Shown here: positions 27,390 through 36,031 of the stretch, in pieces
Position numbering within the stretch: the stretch's first letter is position 1
How the letters are laid out: every line of letters begins with the position of its first letter
Source: Pseudomonas bubulae
Lineage (GTDB): Bacteria; Pseudomonadota; Gammaproteobacteria; Pseudomonadales; Pseudomonadaceae
Length of the DNA: 64,000 nucleotides
Assembly: GCF_900618535.1 (NCBI RefSeq)
Contig: NZ_UYJA01000006.1
Coordinates: 1 to 64,000, forward strand
Reading direction: 5' to 3'
The notes under the pieces: generated by a model
Seen by the model: only the letters and a program-made list of their open reading frames with translations
Database searches by the model: none
What the model was told of the DNA's origin: nothing
Made by a program: the position numbers and the translations under genes

Positions 27390-27569
27390 TTACTTCTTGC
27401 CGAGCGTGATTTGCTTGGACGGGCCGAAAGTTTGGCCGCTGACGCCTTTGCTGATTTGCTGAATCTCGCCGCCGGATTTCAGGAATGCTTCGATTTGAGC
27501 ATTGATGGAATCACTGGTTTCAACAGCGGGAGCTGGCTTTGCTTTGCTGGCGGATGCTTTTACACGCAT
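27390..27569 (-). CDS. Small conserved hypothetical protein
   Basis: A 59-residue basic protein from ATG 27569 (MRVKASASKAKPAPAVETSD), with an alanine/lysine-rich start and a glycine-rich end (SGQTFGPSKQITLGKK). The frame is open to 27629, but the extra residues are unlike the rest. I recall similar short proteins in other Pseudomonas, without known function. The ribosome-binding site is only AGGT. Confidence 0.6.
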   Translation of the reverse strand: MRVKASASKAKPAPAVETSDSINAQIEAFLKSGGEIQQISKGVSGQTFGPSKQITLGKK

Positions 27570-27927
27570 GGCGGCTATTGACCTGTAGAAAATAACTTGG
27601 CCAGCGATAGTACCTGAAATACTTGACAATTGCTTGTTAAATATCTTCGTAAAATAATATCGGTGCAGTATGAGTCAGCATGAACGACTGCATAATTGTC
27701 GGCTAACTCGCTGTTTTAATTCATAACGTGGGAGGTTTTGTATACGTGTCCGGCCGTGCGCAGATGGCCTTTGAGCATCCGCCAGGCTGACGAGTGGCGT
27801 CCAAGGCGCGTTGGAAAAACCTGATAAATCAAACCTTTCGCAGATTTTTTGGATGGCGGGCTGCGGCACTCCAATTTGCCCCCCTAAACTCGGGTAGAAT
27901 GCCGCCTACGTAATGAGGGTATTGGAC
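27570..27927. other. 358-base intergenic region with a candidate 14-codon ORF
   Basis: An AT-rich stretch at 27595-27670 contains TTGACA at 27623-27628 and TAATAT at 27655-27660, but the spacing is not canonical. GGAGG at 27731-27735 is followed 10 bases later by a GTG at 27746 opening a 14-codon ORF (MSGRAQMAFEHPPG, stop ends 27790). A possible -10 TAGAAT (27895-27900) lies just before the CvfB-like gene. Nothing else is recognisable. Confidence 0.4.
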
Positions 27928-28764
27928 ATGGCTTTAATCGGTCGCTACAACAGTTTGCAAGTGGTTAAACATACAAACTTCGGTTTGTATCTGGATGGTG
28001 GGGCTGACGGCGAAATCCTGTTGCCCAATCGTTATATTCCAAAAGATATTCCCAGCGAAGATGAAGACTGGCTCAACGTCTTTGTTTATTTGGACAGCGC
28101 TGACAAGTTAATTGCCACCACTGAAAAACCAAAAGTTCAAGTCGGTGAATTTGCCAGCTTGAAAGTGGTTGAAGTTAACAGCATCGGCGTATTCCTCGAT
28201 TGGGGTTTACCAAAAGATTTGCTGTTGCCGTATTCCGAAGAAAAGCGCCAGATGACCGCCGGCGAATATGTCGTGGTGCACGTCTACCTCGACAAGCACA
28301 CGCGTCGTATCACCGCGACTGCCCGTCTGGACCGCTACCTGGACAAAACCCCGGCCAATTATCAGGTCGGCCAGGAAGTTGATCTGTTGGTGGCTGAGGC
28401 CACGGACATGGGCTTTAAAGCCGTGATCAACAACAAGCACTGGGGTTTGATCCACAAGAATGAAATCTTCAAGTTCATGCGTGCGGGCAAGCAGGAAAAG
28501 GGCTACATCAAGGAAGTCCGTGCGGACGGCAAGATCAGCCTGAGTCTGCAACCGGTTGGCCAGGAAGCAGCCAGCAGCCTGAATTCGAAGATCCTCAGCA
28601 AGTTGCGCGACAACAACGGTGTGCTCGCCGTGAGCGACAAAAGTGCCCCTGAAGTCATCAGTACTCATTTTGGCGTCAGCAAGGGCAACTTCAAGAAAGC
28701 CATTGGTGCGCTCTACAAGGAAGGCAAGATTGCGATCCACCCGGACCGTATCGAACTGATCTGA
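27928..28764 (+). CDS. CvfB-like S1 RNA-binding protein
   Basis: A 278-residue cytoplasmic protein with tandem S1-like domains (residues ~5-65, ~70-130, ~140-215) and a C-terminal winged-helix domain (DKSAPEVISTHFGVSKGNFKKAIGALYKEGKI). This is the architecture of CvfB/YitL, an RNA-binding protein affecting virulence genes in staphylococci. It is sometimes mis-called a GntR regulator because of the winged helix. The start at ATG 27928 lies eight bases after GAGGG; an ATG at 27913 overlaps that site and is rejected. Confidence 0.88.
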   Translation: MALIGRYNSLQVVKHTNFGLYLDGGADGEILLPNRYIPKDIPSEDEDWLNVFVYLDSADKLIATTEKPKVQVGEFASLKVVEVNSIGVFLDWGLPKDLLLPYSEEKRQMTAGEYVVVHVYLDKHTRRITATARLDRYLDKTPANYQVGQEVDLLVAEATDMGFKAVINNKHWGLIHKNEIFKFMRAGKQEKGYIKEVRADGKISLSLQPVGQEAASSLNSKILSKLRDNNGVLAVSDKSAPEVISTHFGVSKGNFKKAIGALYKEGKIAIHPDRIELI

Positions 28765-28786
28765 TCCAACACGAGGGGCTGGCGAC

Positions 28787-29191
28787 ATGAGCAAGGCAGT
28801 GTGGGCGTATATTGGTGCGTTACTGGCTTTTCTGGTGCTTGACGGCCTGTGGCTGGGCCTGCTTATGAGCTCTACCTATAAAGAGCTGTTGGGTTCGTTG
28901 ATGCTGGCTCAACCCAAGTGGGGCCCGGCCATCGTGTTTTACCTGCTGTATGTGCTGGGCGTGGTGTTCTTTGTGGTGTTGCCGGCCCTTGCCCGGGCCA
29001 GTGCGCGCAGGGCTGCTCTGGCAGGTGCGTTTTTCGGGCTGGTGGCTTATGGCACCTATGACATGACGAACTGGGCCACGCTGCAAGGCTGGTCGCCCCA
29101 GTTGGCATTGATGGACATGGCCTGGGGCGGGTTACTGACCTGTCTTGCAGCCCTGTCGGGTTATTGGGCGGCACGCAAGCTGGCGTCCTGA
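28787..29191 (+). CDS. DUF2177 family inner-membrane protein
   Basis: A 134-residue protein with four hydrophobic helices and the family-typical LDGLWLGLLMSSTYKELLG start and AYGTYDMTNWATLQGW block. This is DUF2177, of unknown function. It follows the CvfB-like gene after 22 bases with a good GAGGGG site, so the two are probably cotranscribed. Confidence 0.85.
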   Translation: MSKAVWAYIGALLAFLVLDGLWLGLLMSSTYKELLGSLMLAQPKWGPAIVFYLLYVLGVVFFVVLPALARASARRAALAGAFFGLVAYGTYDMTNWATLQGWSPQLALMDMAWGGLLTCLAALSGYWAARKLAS

Positions 29192-29233
29192 TTGTTTTCG
29201 ACCTTTTTAGGTGTGGCTTTTTTCGGGTGAACT

Positions 29234-30163
29234 ATGAGTGTTTCGCGGCGAGCAACGGATGCTTTCGCACTGCAAGTGATGCTGGGATTGTGCCTGATCT
29301 GGGGTGTGCAACAGGTCATCATCAAGCTGGCGGCACCCGATATCGCACCCGTGATGCAGGCCGCCATGCGCTCCGGTATTTCAGCACTGCTGGTTGGGCT
29401 GCTGATCTGCTGGAAGGGTGGCTGGAGCCAGGTGCCTGCCACCTGGCGTGGCGGTTTACTGGCAGGCAGCTTGTTCGGCCTGGAGTTCTTCTTTATTTCC
29501 GAAGGCCTGCAACTGACCAGTGCCGCGCATATGTCGGTATTTCTCTATACCGCGCCCATTTTCACCGCACTCGGGATTAACTGGCTGTTGCCCAGCGAGC
29601 GCTTGCGGCCTTTGCAATGGCTGGGGATATTGCTTGCGTTTGCCGGGATTGCCTTCTCATTCGCGGGCGGTATGTCGTTTGCTGACATGGACCGCAACGT
29701 GCTGCTGGGCGATGCCTACGCCATTCTGGCGGGCATGGCCTGGGGCGCGACCACGGTGGTGGTGCGCGGCTCGCGGTTGTCGGAGGCACCTGTGACCCTG
29801 ACCCTGTTCTATCAGTTGATTGTCGGTTTTTTCGGCCTGCTGGTGATTGCCGCTTTCAGCGGCCAGATCAGCCACGTCAGCCTGACCACCGTGGCGGTGG
29901 CCAGTGTGCTGTTTCAAGGGCTGGTCGTGTCGTTCTTCAGTTATCTGGTGTGGTTCTGGTTACTCAAGCGTTATATGGCTTCCAACTTGGCGGTGTTCTC
30001 CTTCATGACCCCGCTGTTCGGAGTGACATTCGGTGTGCTGGTGCTGCATGAGCCTCTGAGCGTCAACTTTGTGGTGGGCGCAGTGCTGGTGCTGTGCGGT
30101 ATTACGTTTGTCAGCGCCGAGCAGTGGGTGCGTCGCAAAGTGCGTGCTCTGCTGGGGGGCTGA
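29234..30163 (+). CDS. DMT-family (EamA) transporter
   Basis: A 309-residue protein with ten membrane helices and two EamA repeats (first-repeat IWGVQQVIIKLAAPDI; second-repeat GMAWGATTVVVRGSRL). Probable metabolite exporter; substrate unknown. Its 3' end overlaps the convergent MFS gene by 53 bases, so the two genes share coding sequence at their tails. Confidence 0.87.
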   Translation: MSVSRRATDAFALQVMLGLCLIWGVQQVIIKLAAPDIAPVMQAAMRSGISALLVGLLICWKGGWSQVPATWRGGLLAGSLFGLEFFFISEGLQLTSAAHMSVFLYTAPIFTALGINWLLPSERLRPLQWLGILLAFAGIAFSFAGGMSFADMDRNVLLGDAYAILAGMAWGATTVVVRGSRLSEAPVTLTLFYQLIVGFFGLLVIAAFSGQISHVSLTTVAVASVLFQGLVVSFFSYLVWFWLLKRYMASNLAVFSFMTPLFGVTFGVLVLHEPLSVNFVVGAVLVLCGITFVSAEQWVRRKVRALLGG

Positions 30164-31292
30164 CCGACTGCCAGGCCAGAGTGCCCGCTAGCAGCAGCCC
30201 GCTGGCCGCGATGATCAGTGCCGGTTGCAAGCCGCCGCTGAAATGGCTGCTCAGTGCAGCCAGCAATGGCCCGCACAGTTGGCCCACGGCGAAACAGGCG
30301 GTCAGCATGGCCGCATTGCGCGCTGTGGCATTGGGCGCCAGATCCCGTGAGCACTGCATCACCAGCGGCATGCAGGCCAGAAACGGCGTGCCGCAGAGGA
30401 TTACACCAAGTGCCAGCCCCGCGCTGCTCGGAAGCAGGCACGCCAGCACACCAAGGGCTTGAATCCATAACCCGCCCATCAGCCAGAAGCGCGTGGTAGC
30501 AGGGCGCGGCCGACGAAAGCTGATCAGTGTCACGCCAATGGCAGCACATAGCCCGAATGCTGGCCAGAACAGATCGGCTTGCCACTGGCCATGAAACCGG
30601 GCATTGGCCATCTGGGATAAAAATGTCGCCGGGATGATATAGCCCAGGCCATAGAGCCCATAAATTGCTCCCAGACGGGCGATCCCGGGTTGCCGGTTAT
30701 CGGGCTGCATCGTTTGAGGCCGGGCGGCAAGTGCAGCGGGTTGCGGTAGCGCGGGCAAAATCACCAGCAACATCAGCAGTGCCGCCAGGGCATAAATCAT
30801 CCAGAGCGTGGCCGAGTCTTGCCCGGTTAAATTGGCGGCCAGGGCCAGCAGTCCGGTCAGCATCACCCCGAGACCGGGCCCGGCAAAAACCAGAGCGCCC
30901 AGACGCGGTCGGTTGGCGGTGATGGCGATGTGCTGACTCAGTGCGGTGATCATCACCATCACCCAGGCACTGGCGATCCCGGAGCCGAATCGTAATAACA
31001 GATGCGCCCAAAACCCCTGGGCCCAGTACGACGCCAGCGTCAGCCCAACGCACAGCCACAGGCCTGTATGCAATCGGTTACGCACCTGGTCGGGGCGCCT
31101 GGCGCGCATGGCATCCAGGGCGCCGAGCAGGTAACCCAGGTAGTTGGCGGCGGCAATCAGCCCTGCGCCGGTCAGGTCGATCTGGCCTTCGCTGATCAGG
31201 TGCGGCAGTTGCGGCGTCAGGGAAAAACGGCCAATGCCCATGGCCATCATGAGTGCAACAAGGCTGGCGAGCAGGCGAATCAGGGGCGACAT
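30111..31292 (-). CDS. YbfB/YjiJ-family MFS transporter
   Basis: A 393-residue, 12-helix transporter of the MFS_4 (PF06779) family. Its N-terminal MMAMGIGRFSLTPQLPHLI is the hallmark start of YbfB/YjiJ proteins. Substrate unknown. It is divergent from the LysR gene at 31396 across about 100 bases, which suggests that regulator controls it. The coding end overlaps the opposing EamA gene. Confidence 0.87.
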   Translation of the reverse strand: MSPLIRLLASLVALMMAMGIGRFSLTPQLPHLISEGQIDLTGAGLIAAANYLGYLLGALDAMRARRPDQVRNRLHTGLWLCVGLTLASYWAQGFWAHLLLRFGSGIASAWVMVMITALSQHIAITANRPRLGALVFAGPGLGVMLTGLLALAANLTGQDSATLWMIYALAALLMLLVILPALPQPAALAARPQTMQPDNRQPGIARLGAIYGLYGLGYIIPATFLSQMANARFHGQWQADLFWPAFGLCAAIGVTLISFRRPRPATTRFWLMGGLWIQALGVLACLLPSSAGLALGVILCGTPFLACMPLVMQCSRDLAPNATARNAAMLTACFAVGQLCGPLLAALSSHFSGGLQPALIIAASGLLLAGTLAWQSVSPPAEHALCDAPTARR

Positions 31293-31395
31293 GCTGGGAT
31301 TTCCCGATAGTGAACAATGACCGTCAGGCTAGTGGTATTTGACTTTCTCTAAAAATGAATAATAGTGATCTACTTATTCTGTTTTGGAGAATCGT

Positions 31396-32271
31396 GTGGA
31401 GTTCAGCCAATTACGTATTTTTCAGGCCGTGGCTGAAGAAGGGTCGATCACCCGTGCGGCTGAGCGTCTGCACCGAGTGTCTTCCAACCTGTCGACCCGG
31501 CTCAAGCAACTGGAAGAGCAGATGGGTGTCGAACTGTTTATGCGTGAGCGTCAGCGCTTGCAGTTATCTCCGGCAGGGCAGGTGCTGCTGGACTACACCG
31601 CACGTTTGTTTGCCCTGCACGATGAAGCGCTGAGCGCCGTGCAGGGTGGCGTGCCTTCGGGCAAGTTCACCCTGGGCACCATGTACAGCACTGCGGCAAT
31701 CCATTTGCCGAACCTGCTGGCGCACTACCATCGCACCTACCCGGCGGTGAATCTGCATGTGCAATCGGCACCCAGCGGCGAGTTGCTCGAAGGGCTGCTG
31801 GGCGGGCGCCTGGATGCTGCCCTGGTGGATGGCCCGCTGGAATTGGCAGGCCTGGACGGGGTGGAGTTTTGTGACGAGCGCCTGGTACTGATCAGTGATC
31901 TGGATCATCCGCAGATCACCCACGCCAAGGATGTGCAGGGGCGTGAAGTGTTTACTTTTCGCCAGGGCTGTTCTTATCGGGCCCGGCTTGAAGCCTGGTA
32001 CGCCAGTGATCGCGCAGCCATGGGCCGGGTAATGGAGATTGAATCCTATCAAGGCATGCTGGCGTGCGTGGCGGCGGGGTCGGGGGTCGCATTGATGCCG
32101 GCTTCGATGCTGGCCAGCTTGCCGGGGCGTGAAAATGTCCGTGTACACCCTTTGAAACAACCTTTTGCATGCGCCACGACCTGGCTGATGTGGCGAAAAG
32201 GCATGACGGGGGCAAACCTGAATGCCTGGATACAGCTGCAACAGGCCCGTTCGCTGCCAGTTCATGATTAA
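31396..32271 (+). CDS. LysR-family transcriptional regulator
   Basis: A 291-residue regulator with helix-turn-helix at about residues 3-60 (FSQLRIFQAVAEEGSITRAAERLHRVSSNLSTRLKQLE) and a C-terminal effector domain with the usual YPAVNLHVQSAPSGELLEGL segment. The start is GTG at 31396 behind GGAG (31386-31389); the TTG at 31384 would overlap that site. Divergent from the MFS gene, its probable target. Confidence 0.88.
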   Translation: MEFSQLRIFQAVAEEGSITRAAERLHRVSSNLSTRLKQLEEQMGVELFMRERQRLQLSPAGQVLLDYTARLFALHDEALSAVQGGVPSGKFTLGTMYSTAAIHLPNLLAHYHRTYPAVNLHVQSAPSGELLEGLLGGRLDAALVDGPLELAGLDGVEFCDERLVLISDLDHPQITHAKDVQGREVFTFRQGCSYRARLEAWYASDRAAMGRVMEIESYQGMLACVAAGSGVALMPASMLASLPGRENVRVHPLKQPFACATTWLMWRKGMTGANLNAWIQLQQARSLPVHD

Positions 32272-32427
32272 TCGCTGCAACTTCAAGTGCTGGCCTGAAT
32301 CCGATGTATGGGGCGACTTAGCCTAAAGTTCATTGACCTTAAGCAAGCATCTTGTAGTACTTAGGACTATTATCTGTACGAAGCGACCACTGAATTCCCG
32401 TCGCTCGAGTGACCCCAAGGGGGATAT

Positions 32428-32553
32428 ATGAAAGACAAACTGCAAACCTGGCTCCATGACCTGGGCGTGGCCCTCGGCCTGATCGAGCCGCCAATGCAAC
32501 CTGTGCCTATCCCTGTCGAGGATCCGCGTCGTCGTCCGCAACGTCGCCGCTAA
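32428..32553 (+). CDS. 41-residue conserved small protein
   Basis: ATG at 32428 follows AAGGGGG at good spacing and opens 41 codons. The predicted peptide has an amphipathic N-terminus (MKDKLQTWLHDLGVALGLIE), a proline-rich middle (PPMQPVPIPVEDP) and an arginine-rich end (RRRPQRRR). I recall near-identical small proteins annotated in other Pseudomonas, which supports it as real. No function is known. It stands alone between the LysR gene and the convergent secreted-protein gene. Confidence 0.7.
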   Translation: MKDKLQTWLHDLGVALGLIEPPMQPVPIPVEDPRRRPQRRR

Positions 32554-32666
32554 AGTTGCGTTTGCGTCGCGTGCCGTTCACGGCTCCCGGTGATTGCCGG
32601 CGAGAGGGGTGAAGGGCTGCAGGCAACACAAGGGCAGTGTGAACTGCCCCCATCCATCAGGGCTTG

Positions 32667-33149
32667 TCAGCCCATGGTAAAACGCACGCTGTAGTTTAGC
32701 GGCGCCTGGTCTGTTTTCTCCGTTATTCGCGCTTCACATTTCGCATCATCCATACCCGTCGAGGTTGCACTGGCAGATCGTGTAGAGCTCAGTGTGGGTT
32801 TGAATACGCCAAATGACTGGGTAACCCGCAGTGCTGTGTTAAAGGTGCATTCCCGATTGCCATTGGCGTATGAAAAGACTTCGCGAAGTATCGCAGGGGT
32901 TTTGCGCGGGTAGCCGAAGCTGGTTTTATAGCTGACTGCAATCGAATGCTCGCTTAACGGATCGACATCAAAGTAGCCAGGTTCGACCAGCGACAGGTTC
33001 CAGTTTGAACGATTGAGTTTGAGCGGCCCGGAGGTGTTGTTGATGATCTCGAATGTCAGTGTGGTGACATCGGCTTGAGCATTCATGCCGGTGAGTATCG
33101 TGGTGGTGGCCACCACGGCAATAGCCAGGTACGTCTTGAAGTGGGTCAT
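32667..33149 (-). CDS. Orphan secreted/periplasmic protein
   Basis: A 160-residue protein with a signal peptide (hydrophobic residues ~8-20, cleavage near NAQAD). The mature part is beta-rich (TLTFEIINNTSGPLKLNRSNWNLSL) with exactly two cysteines in mature positions (ECTF, DAKCEA) that could form one disulfide. The start resembles fungal or bacterial proteins that bind lipid or aegerolysin-like membranes, but I cannot assign a family. It has no operon partner. Confidence 0.7.
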   Translation of the reverse strand: MTHFKTYLAIAVVATTTILTGMNAQADVTTLTFEIINNTSGPLKLNRSNWNLSLVEPGYFDVDPLSEHSIAVSYKTSFGYPRKTPAILREVFSYANGNRECTFNTALRVTQSFGVFKPTLSSTRSASATSTGMDDAKCEARITEKTDQAPLNYSVRFTMG

Positions 33150-33191
33150 GGTGTTAAGTCCATTTAATCAATCACAGGTAGTTTGAAGTTG

Positions 33192-33219
33192 AGCGGCTAC
33201 ATCCCCTGTAGCCGCTTTT
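33192..33219. terminator. Hairpin, possible terminator
   Basis: A perfect 10-bp stem AGCGGCTACA/TGTAGCCGCT with a 5-base loop, followed on the plus strand by three further T residues. It lies upstream of the minus-strand secreted-protein gene and about 140 bases past the symporter stop. Direction and role are unclear. Confidence 0.45.
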
Positions 33220-33360
33220 CAAGCGTAGTTGGACTGACTAATGGGCTGGCAGCGACAAGGCGCTGCGTGGGCGGGGTATTGGTGTTTGCGGTTGTATGAA
33301 ATGAGATCGGCAGAAAAACGGGTACGAACAGGAGCGTCGGACCCGCTCAAGAAGACCTTC

Positions 33361-34740
33361 TCAGGCGACGCTGGCCACCGCCACAGGGCGCCGATCTATC
33401 AGGCTGACCAGCACAAAGCTTGCCAGTGCCACGGCCAGGCTGTAGTAGATCGGGGTGTTGGCGTCCAGGCCGTCCTTGATCATGAAGATCAATGCGGTGA
33501 TAAAACCCAGGCTCATGCTGGAGATGGCGCCCGCTGTAGTGGCGCGTTTCCAGAAAATCGCGCCGATCAATGGCACCAGCATGCCGCCCACCAGCAGGTT
33601 GTAGGCCAGGGTCAGGGCGCTGATCACATCAGACACCACCAGCGCGATACCCAGTACGGCAATGCCCGTCAGCAGGGTAAACAGGCGGTTGATCCGCAGG
33701 CTCGACTGCTTGCCGCCGCGCAGCCTTGGCAACAGGTCTTCGGTCAGTACGGTGGAGGCTGCCAGCAAACCGGCGCTGGCGGTGGACATCATGGCCGCCA
33801 GTGCTGCTGCAATCACCAACCCGCGAATACCGTCTGGCAGCGACACTTTGACGATGGCGGCAAAGGCGTTGTTGACGTTATCCAGGTCGGGAATCAGCAC
33901 GTGTGCGGCCATACCGATCAGTGCACAGGTCAGGCCATAGAGGATGCAGTAGAACCCGGCGAATGTGCCAGCATACTTGGCCACTTTGGCAGTTTTGGCG
34001 GTGAACACCCGTTGCCAGATGTCCTGGCCGATCAGGATGCCGAAAAAATAAATCATGAAGTAGGTGATGATCGTGTCCCAGCCGATGCTGGTGAAGCTGA
34101 AGTTCGAGGCTGGCAACTTGCTCACCAGTTCGTCCCAGCCGCCGACGCGGTACAGGCAGATGGGCAGCAGTACGAACATCAGGCCGACCGTCTTGATCAC
34201 GAACTGGACGATGTCGGTCAGGGTCAGCGACCACATGCCGCCCACGGTGGAGTAGATCACCACCACGCCACCACCGATCAATACCGAGATCCAGAAAGGC
34301 AGGCCGAACAGCACTTCCAGAACGGTGCCGATGGCCAGGATTGAGGTCACGCCGATCATCAGTGCGTAGGCCAGCATGATCACCGCACTGGCCTGGCGGG
34401 CCATCGGGTTGTAGCGTTTTTCCAGCACCTGGGTGACGGTAAAAATTTTCAGTTTGAGCAGCGGCTTGGCCAAAAACAGGTTCAGCGCGATGATCCCGCA
34501 ACCCAGAGCGGCACATAGCCAGAAGCCGGAAATCCCGTGAACATAGCCCAGGCGCACGGTGCCGACGGTAGAGGCACCGCCCAAAACGGTGGCGGCCATC
34601 GTGCCCATATACAGCGTGGGTCCCAGATTTCGTCCGGCAACCAGATAGTCTTCGTGGGTTTTGGCCTTGCGCATGCCGTAGTAACCGAGCACCAGCATTG
34701 CCGCTGCGTAGATAAGGACGACCAGTAGATCTAGAGCCAT
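33361..34740 (-). CDS. Sodium:solute symporter (SSF family)
   Basis: A 459-residue protein with about 13 hydrophobic helices and the SSF hallmarks GRNLGPTLYMGTMAATVLGGAST, where backbone and serine residues ligate sodium in family structures. It lies 96 bases after gbuA on the same strand. The same neighbourhood exists in P. aeruginosa (PA1418 near gbuA), so it probably imports 4-guanidinobutyrate or a related guanidino acid. That substrate is inferred from context only. Start ATG 34740 with GGAG upstream. Confidence 0.85.
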   Translation of the reverse strand: MALDLLVVLIYAAAMLVLGYYGMRKAKTHEDYLVAGRNLGPTLYMGTMAATVLGGASTVGTVRLGYVHGISGFWLCAALGCGIIALNLFLAKPLLKLKIFTVTQVLEKRYNPMARQASAVIMLAYALMIGVTSILAIGTVLEVLFGLPFWISVLIGGGVVVIYSTVGGMWSLTLTDIVQFVIKTVGLMFVLLPICLYRVGGWDELVSKLPASNFSFTSIGWDTIITYFMIYFFGILIGQDIWQRVFTAKTAKVAKYAGTFAGFYCILYGLTCALIGMAAHVLIPDLDNVNNAFAAIVKVSLPDGIRGLVIAAALAAMMSTASAGLLAASTVLTEDLLPRLRGGKQSSLRINRLFTLLTGIAVLGIALVVSDVISALTLAYNLLVGGMLVPLIGAIFWKRATTAGAISSMSLGFITALIFMIKDGLDANTPIYYSLAVALASFVLVSLIDRRPVAVASVA

Positions 34741-34836
34741 GATGGCGAATCTCCGATTATTTTTTTTATGGATGCAGCTAAAGCACGGTGGCTTGGTGCC
34801 ATAAGCGCAAGGCTTGCTGGCACCGCAGAGATGTCC

Positions 34837-35787
34837 TTATCGATGTACTACCCCGGGCAGCACGCAGAGCATTTCGTAGAGCAGGTTGGCGCCCAGTAAT
34901 GAAGTGTTGCCGGTGGTGTCGTACGGCGGCGAGACTTCTACCAGATCGCAGCCGACCAGGTCGAGGCCCTGGCAACCGCGGATCACCTCCATTGCCTGGA
35001 TGGTGGTCAGGCCGCCGATTTCCGGGGTGCCGGTGCCCGGCGCCCAGGCCGGGTCGATGCCGTCGATATCAAAGCTCAGGTACACCGGGCCGTTACCGAC
35101 TTTCTCGCGCACTTCGGCCATCAATGGCGTCAGGGATTTATGCCAGCACTCTTCGGCCTGCACCACGCGGAACCCTTGTTTGCGGCTCCAGTTGAAGTCC
35201 TCAGCGGTATAGCCCTGGGCACGCAGGCCGATCTGCACCACGCGGTCACAGTCCAGCAGACCTTCTTCCACGGCGCGGCGGAAGGTGGTGCCGTGGGCGA
35301 TTTTCTCGCCAAACATGTGATCGTTTACATCGGCATGGGCATCGATATGCACCAGGCCAACCTTGCCGTGCTTTTTATGGATGGCCCGCAGGATGGGCAG
35401 GGTGATGGTGTGATCACCGCCCAGGGTCATGGGGATGACATCGTGTTCAAGGATTTCGTCGTAGGCCTCTTCGATGATGCGCACGGCGTCCAGCAGGTTG
35501 AAGGTGTTGATCGCCACATCGCCGATATCGGCAACCGACAATGAATCAAAGGGGGCGGCGCCGGTGGCCATGTTGTACGGGCGGATCATTACCGATTCGG
35601 CGCGGATTTCGCGGGGGCCGAAGCGGGTGCCGGCGCGCAGCGAAGTGCCGATATCCAGGGGCACACCGACAAAAGCGGCATCAAGGCCGGCGGCCGATTG
35701 CAGGTGGGGCAGGCGCATCATGGTGGCGATGCCGGCGAAGCGCGGCATTTCATTACCGCCCAGTGGTTGATGAAGAATTTTGTCCAC
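34837..35787 (-). CDS. gbuA: Guanidinobutyrase
   Basis: A 316-residue ureohydrolase (arginase/agmatinase fold). The binuclear manganese ligands are present: H126 in GGDHTIT, D149, H151 and D153 in DAHADV, and D240/D242 in DIDGIDP. It most resembles P. aeruginosa GbuA (PA1421), which splits 4-guanidinobutyrate into 4-aminobutyrate and urea. Agmatinase (SpeB) is the alternative; the flanking LysR and symporter favour GbuA. The start is GTG at 35787 behind GAGG. Confidence 0.88.
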   Translation of the reverse strand: MDKILHQPLGGNEMPRFAGIATMMRLPHLQSAAGLDAAFVGVPLDIGTSLRAGTRFGPREIRAESVMIRPYNMATGAAPFDSLSVADIGDVAINTFNLLDAVRIIEEAYDEILEHDVIPMTLGGDHTITLPILRAIHKKHGKVGLVHIDAHADVNDHMFGEKIAHGTTFRRAVEEGLLDCDRVVQIGLRAQGYTAEDFNWSRKQGFRVVQAEECWHKSLTPLMAEVREKVGNGPVYLSFDIDGIDPAWAPGTGTPEIGGLTTIQAMEVIRGCQGLDLVGCDLVEVSPPYDTTGNTSLLGANLLYEMLCVLPGVVHR

Positions 35788-35928
35788 GGGTAAGGCCTCG
35801 TCGTTTTGTAGGAGTTATGGCGCTCGATTCTGCGAAAGGTACGAGGCGGGAAGAATCGCTGCGAACAAATACTTAGTTCAGGTTTTTCTAAACTGATAGC
35901 GGTAGACTTTGATCATTCATCATTGCCT

Positions 35929-36012
35929 GTGGGGGCGGGCTTGCTCGCGAATGCATCACCACAGAGCAGGCTGAAACCCGGGCGCCTGTATCGCGGGCAA
36001 GCCCGCTCCCAC
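35929..36012. repeat. REP doublet
   Basis: Arms GTGGGGGCGGGCTTGCTCGCGA (from 35929) and TCGCGGGCAAGCCCGCTCCCAC (to 36012) form a near-perfect inverted pair. It sits in the gbuA-gbuR divergent spacer, 19 bases before the gbuR start codon, so it may affect gbuR expression. Confidence 0.9.
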
Positions 36013-36031
36013 GGTGGAAAGTGAGTTACTG

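Noticed and set aside
33241..34344. 367-codon plus-strand ORF opposite the symporter
   Set aside because: Its composition (many H, Q, G, D) is that of an antisense shadow, and the minus-strand SSF protein is unmistakable.
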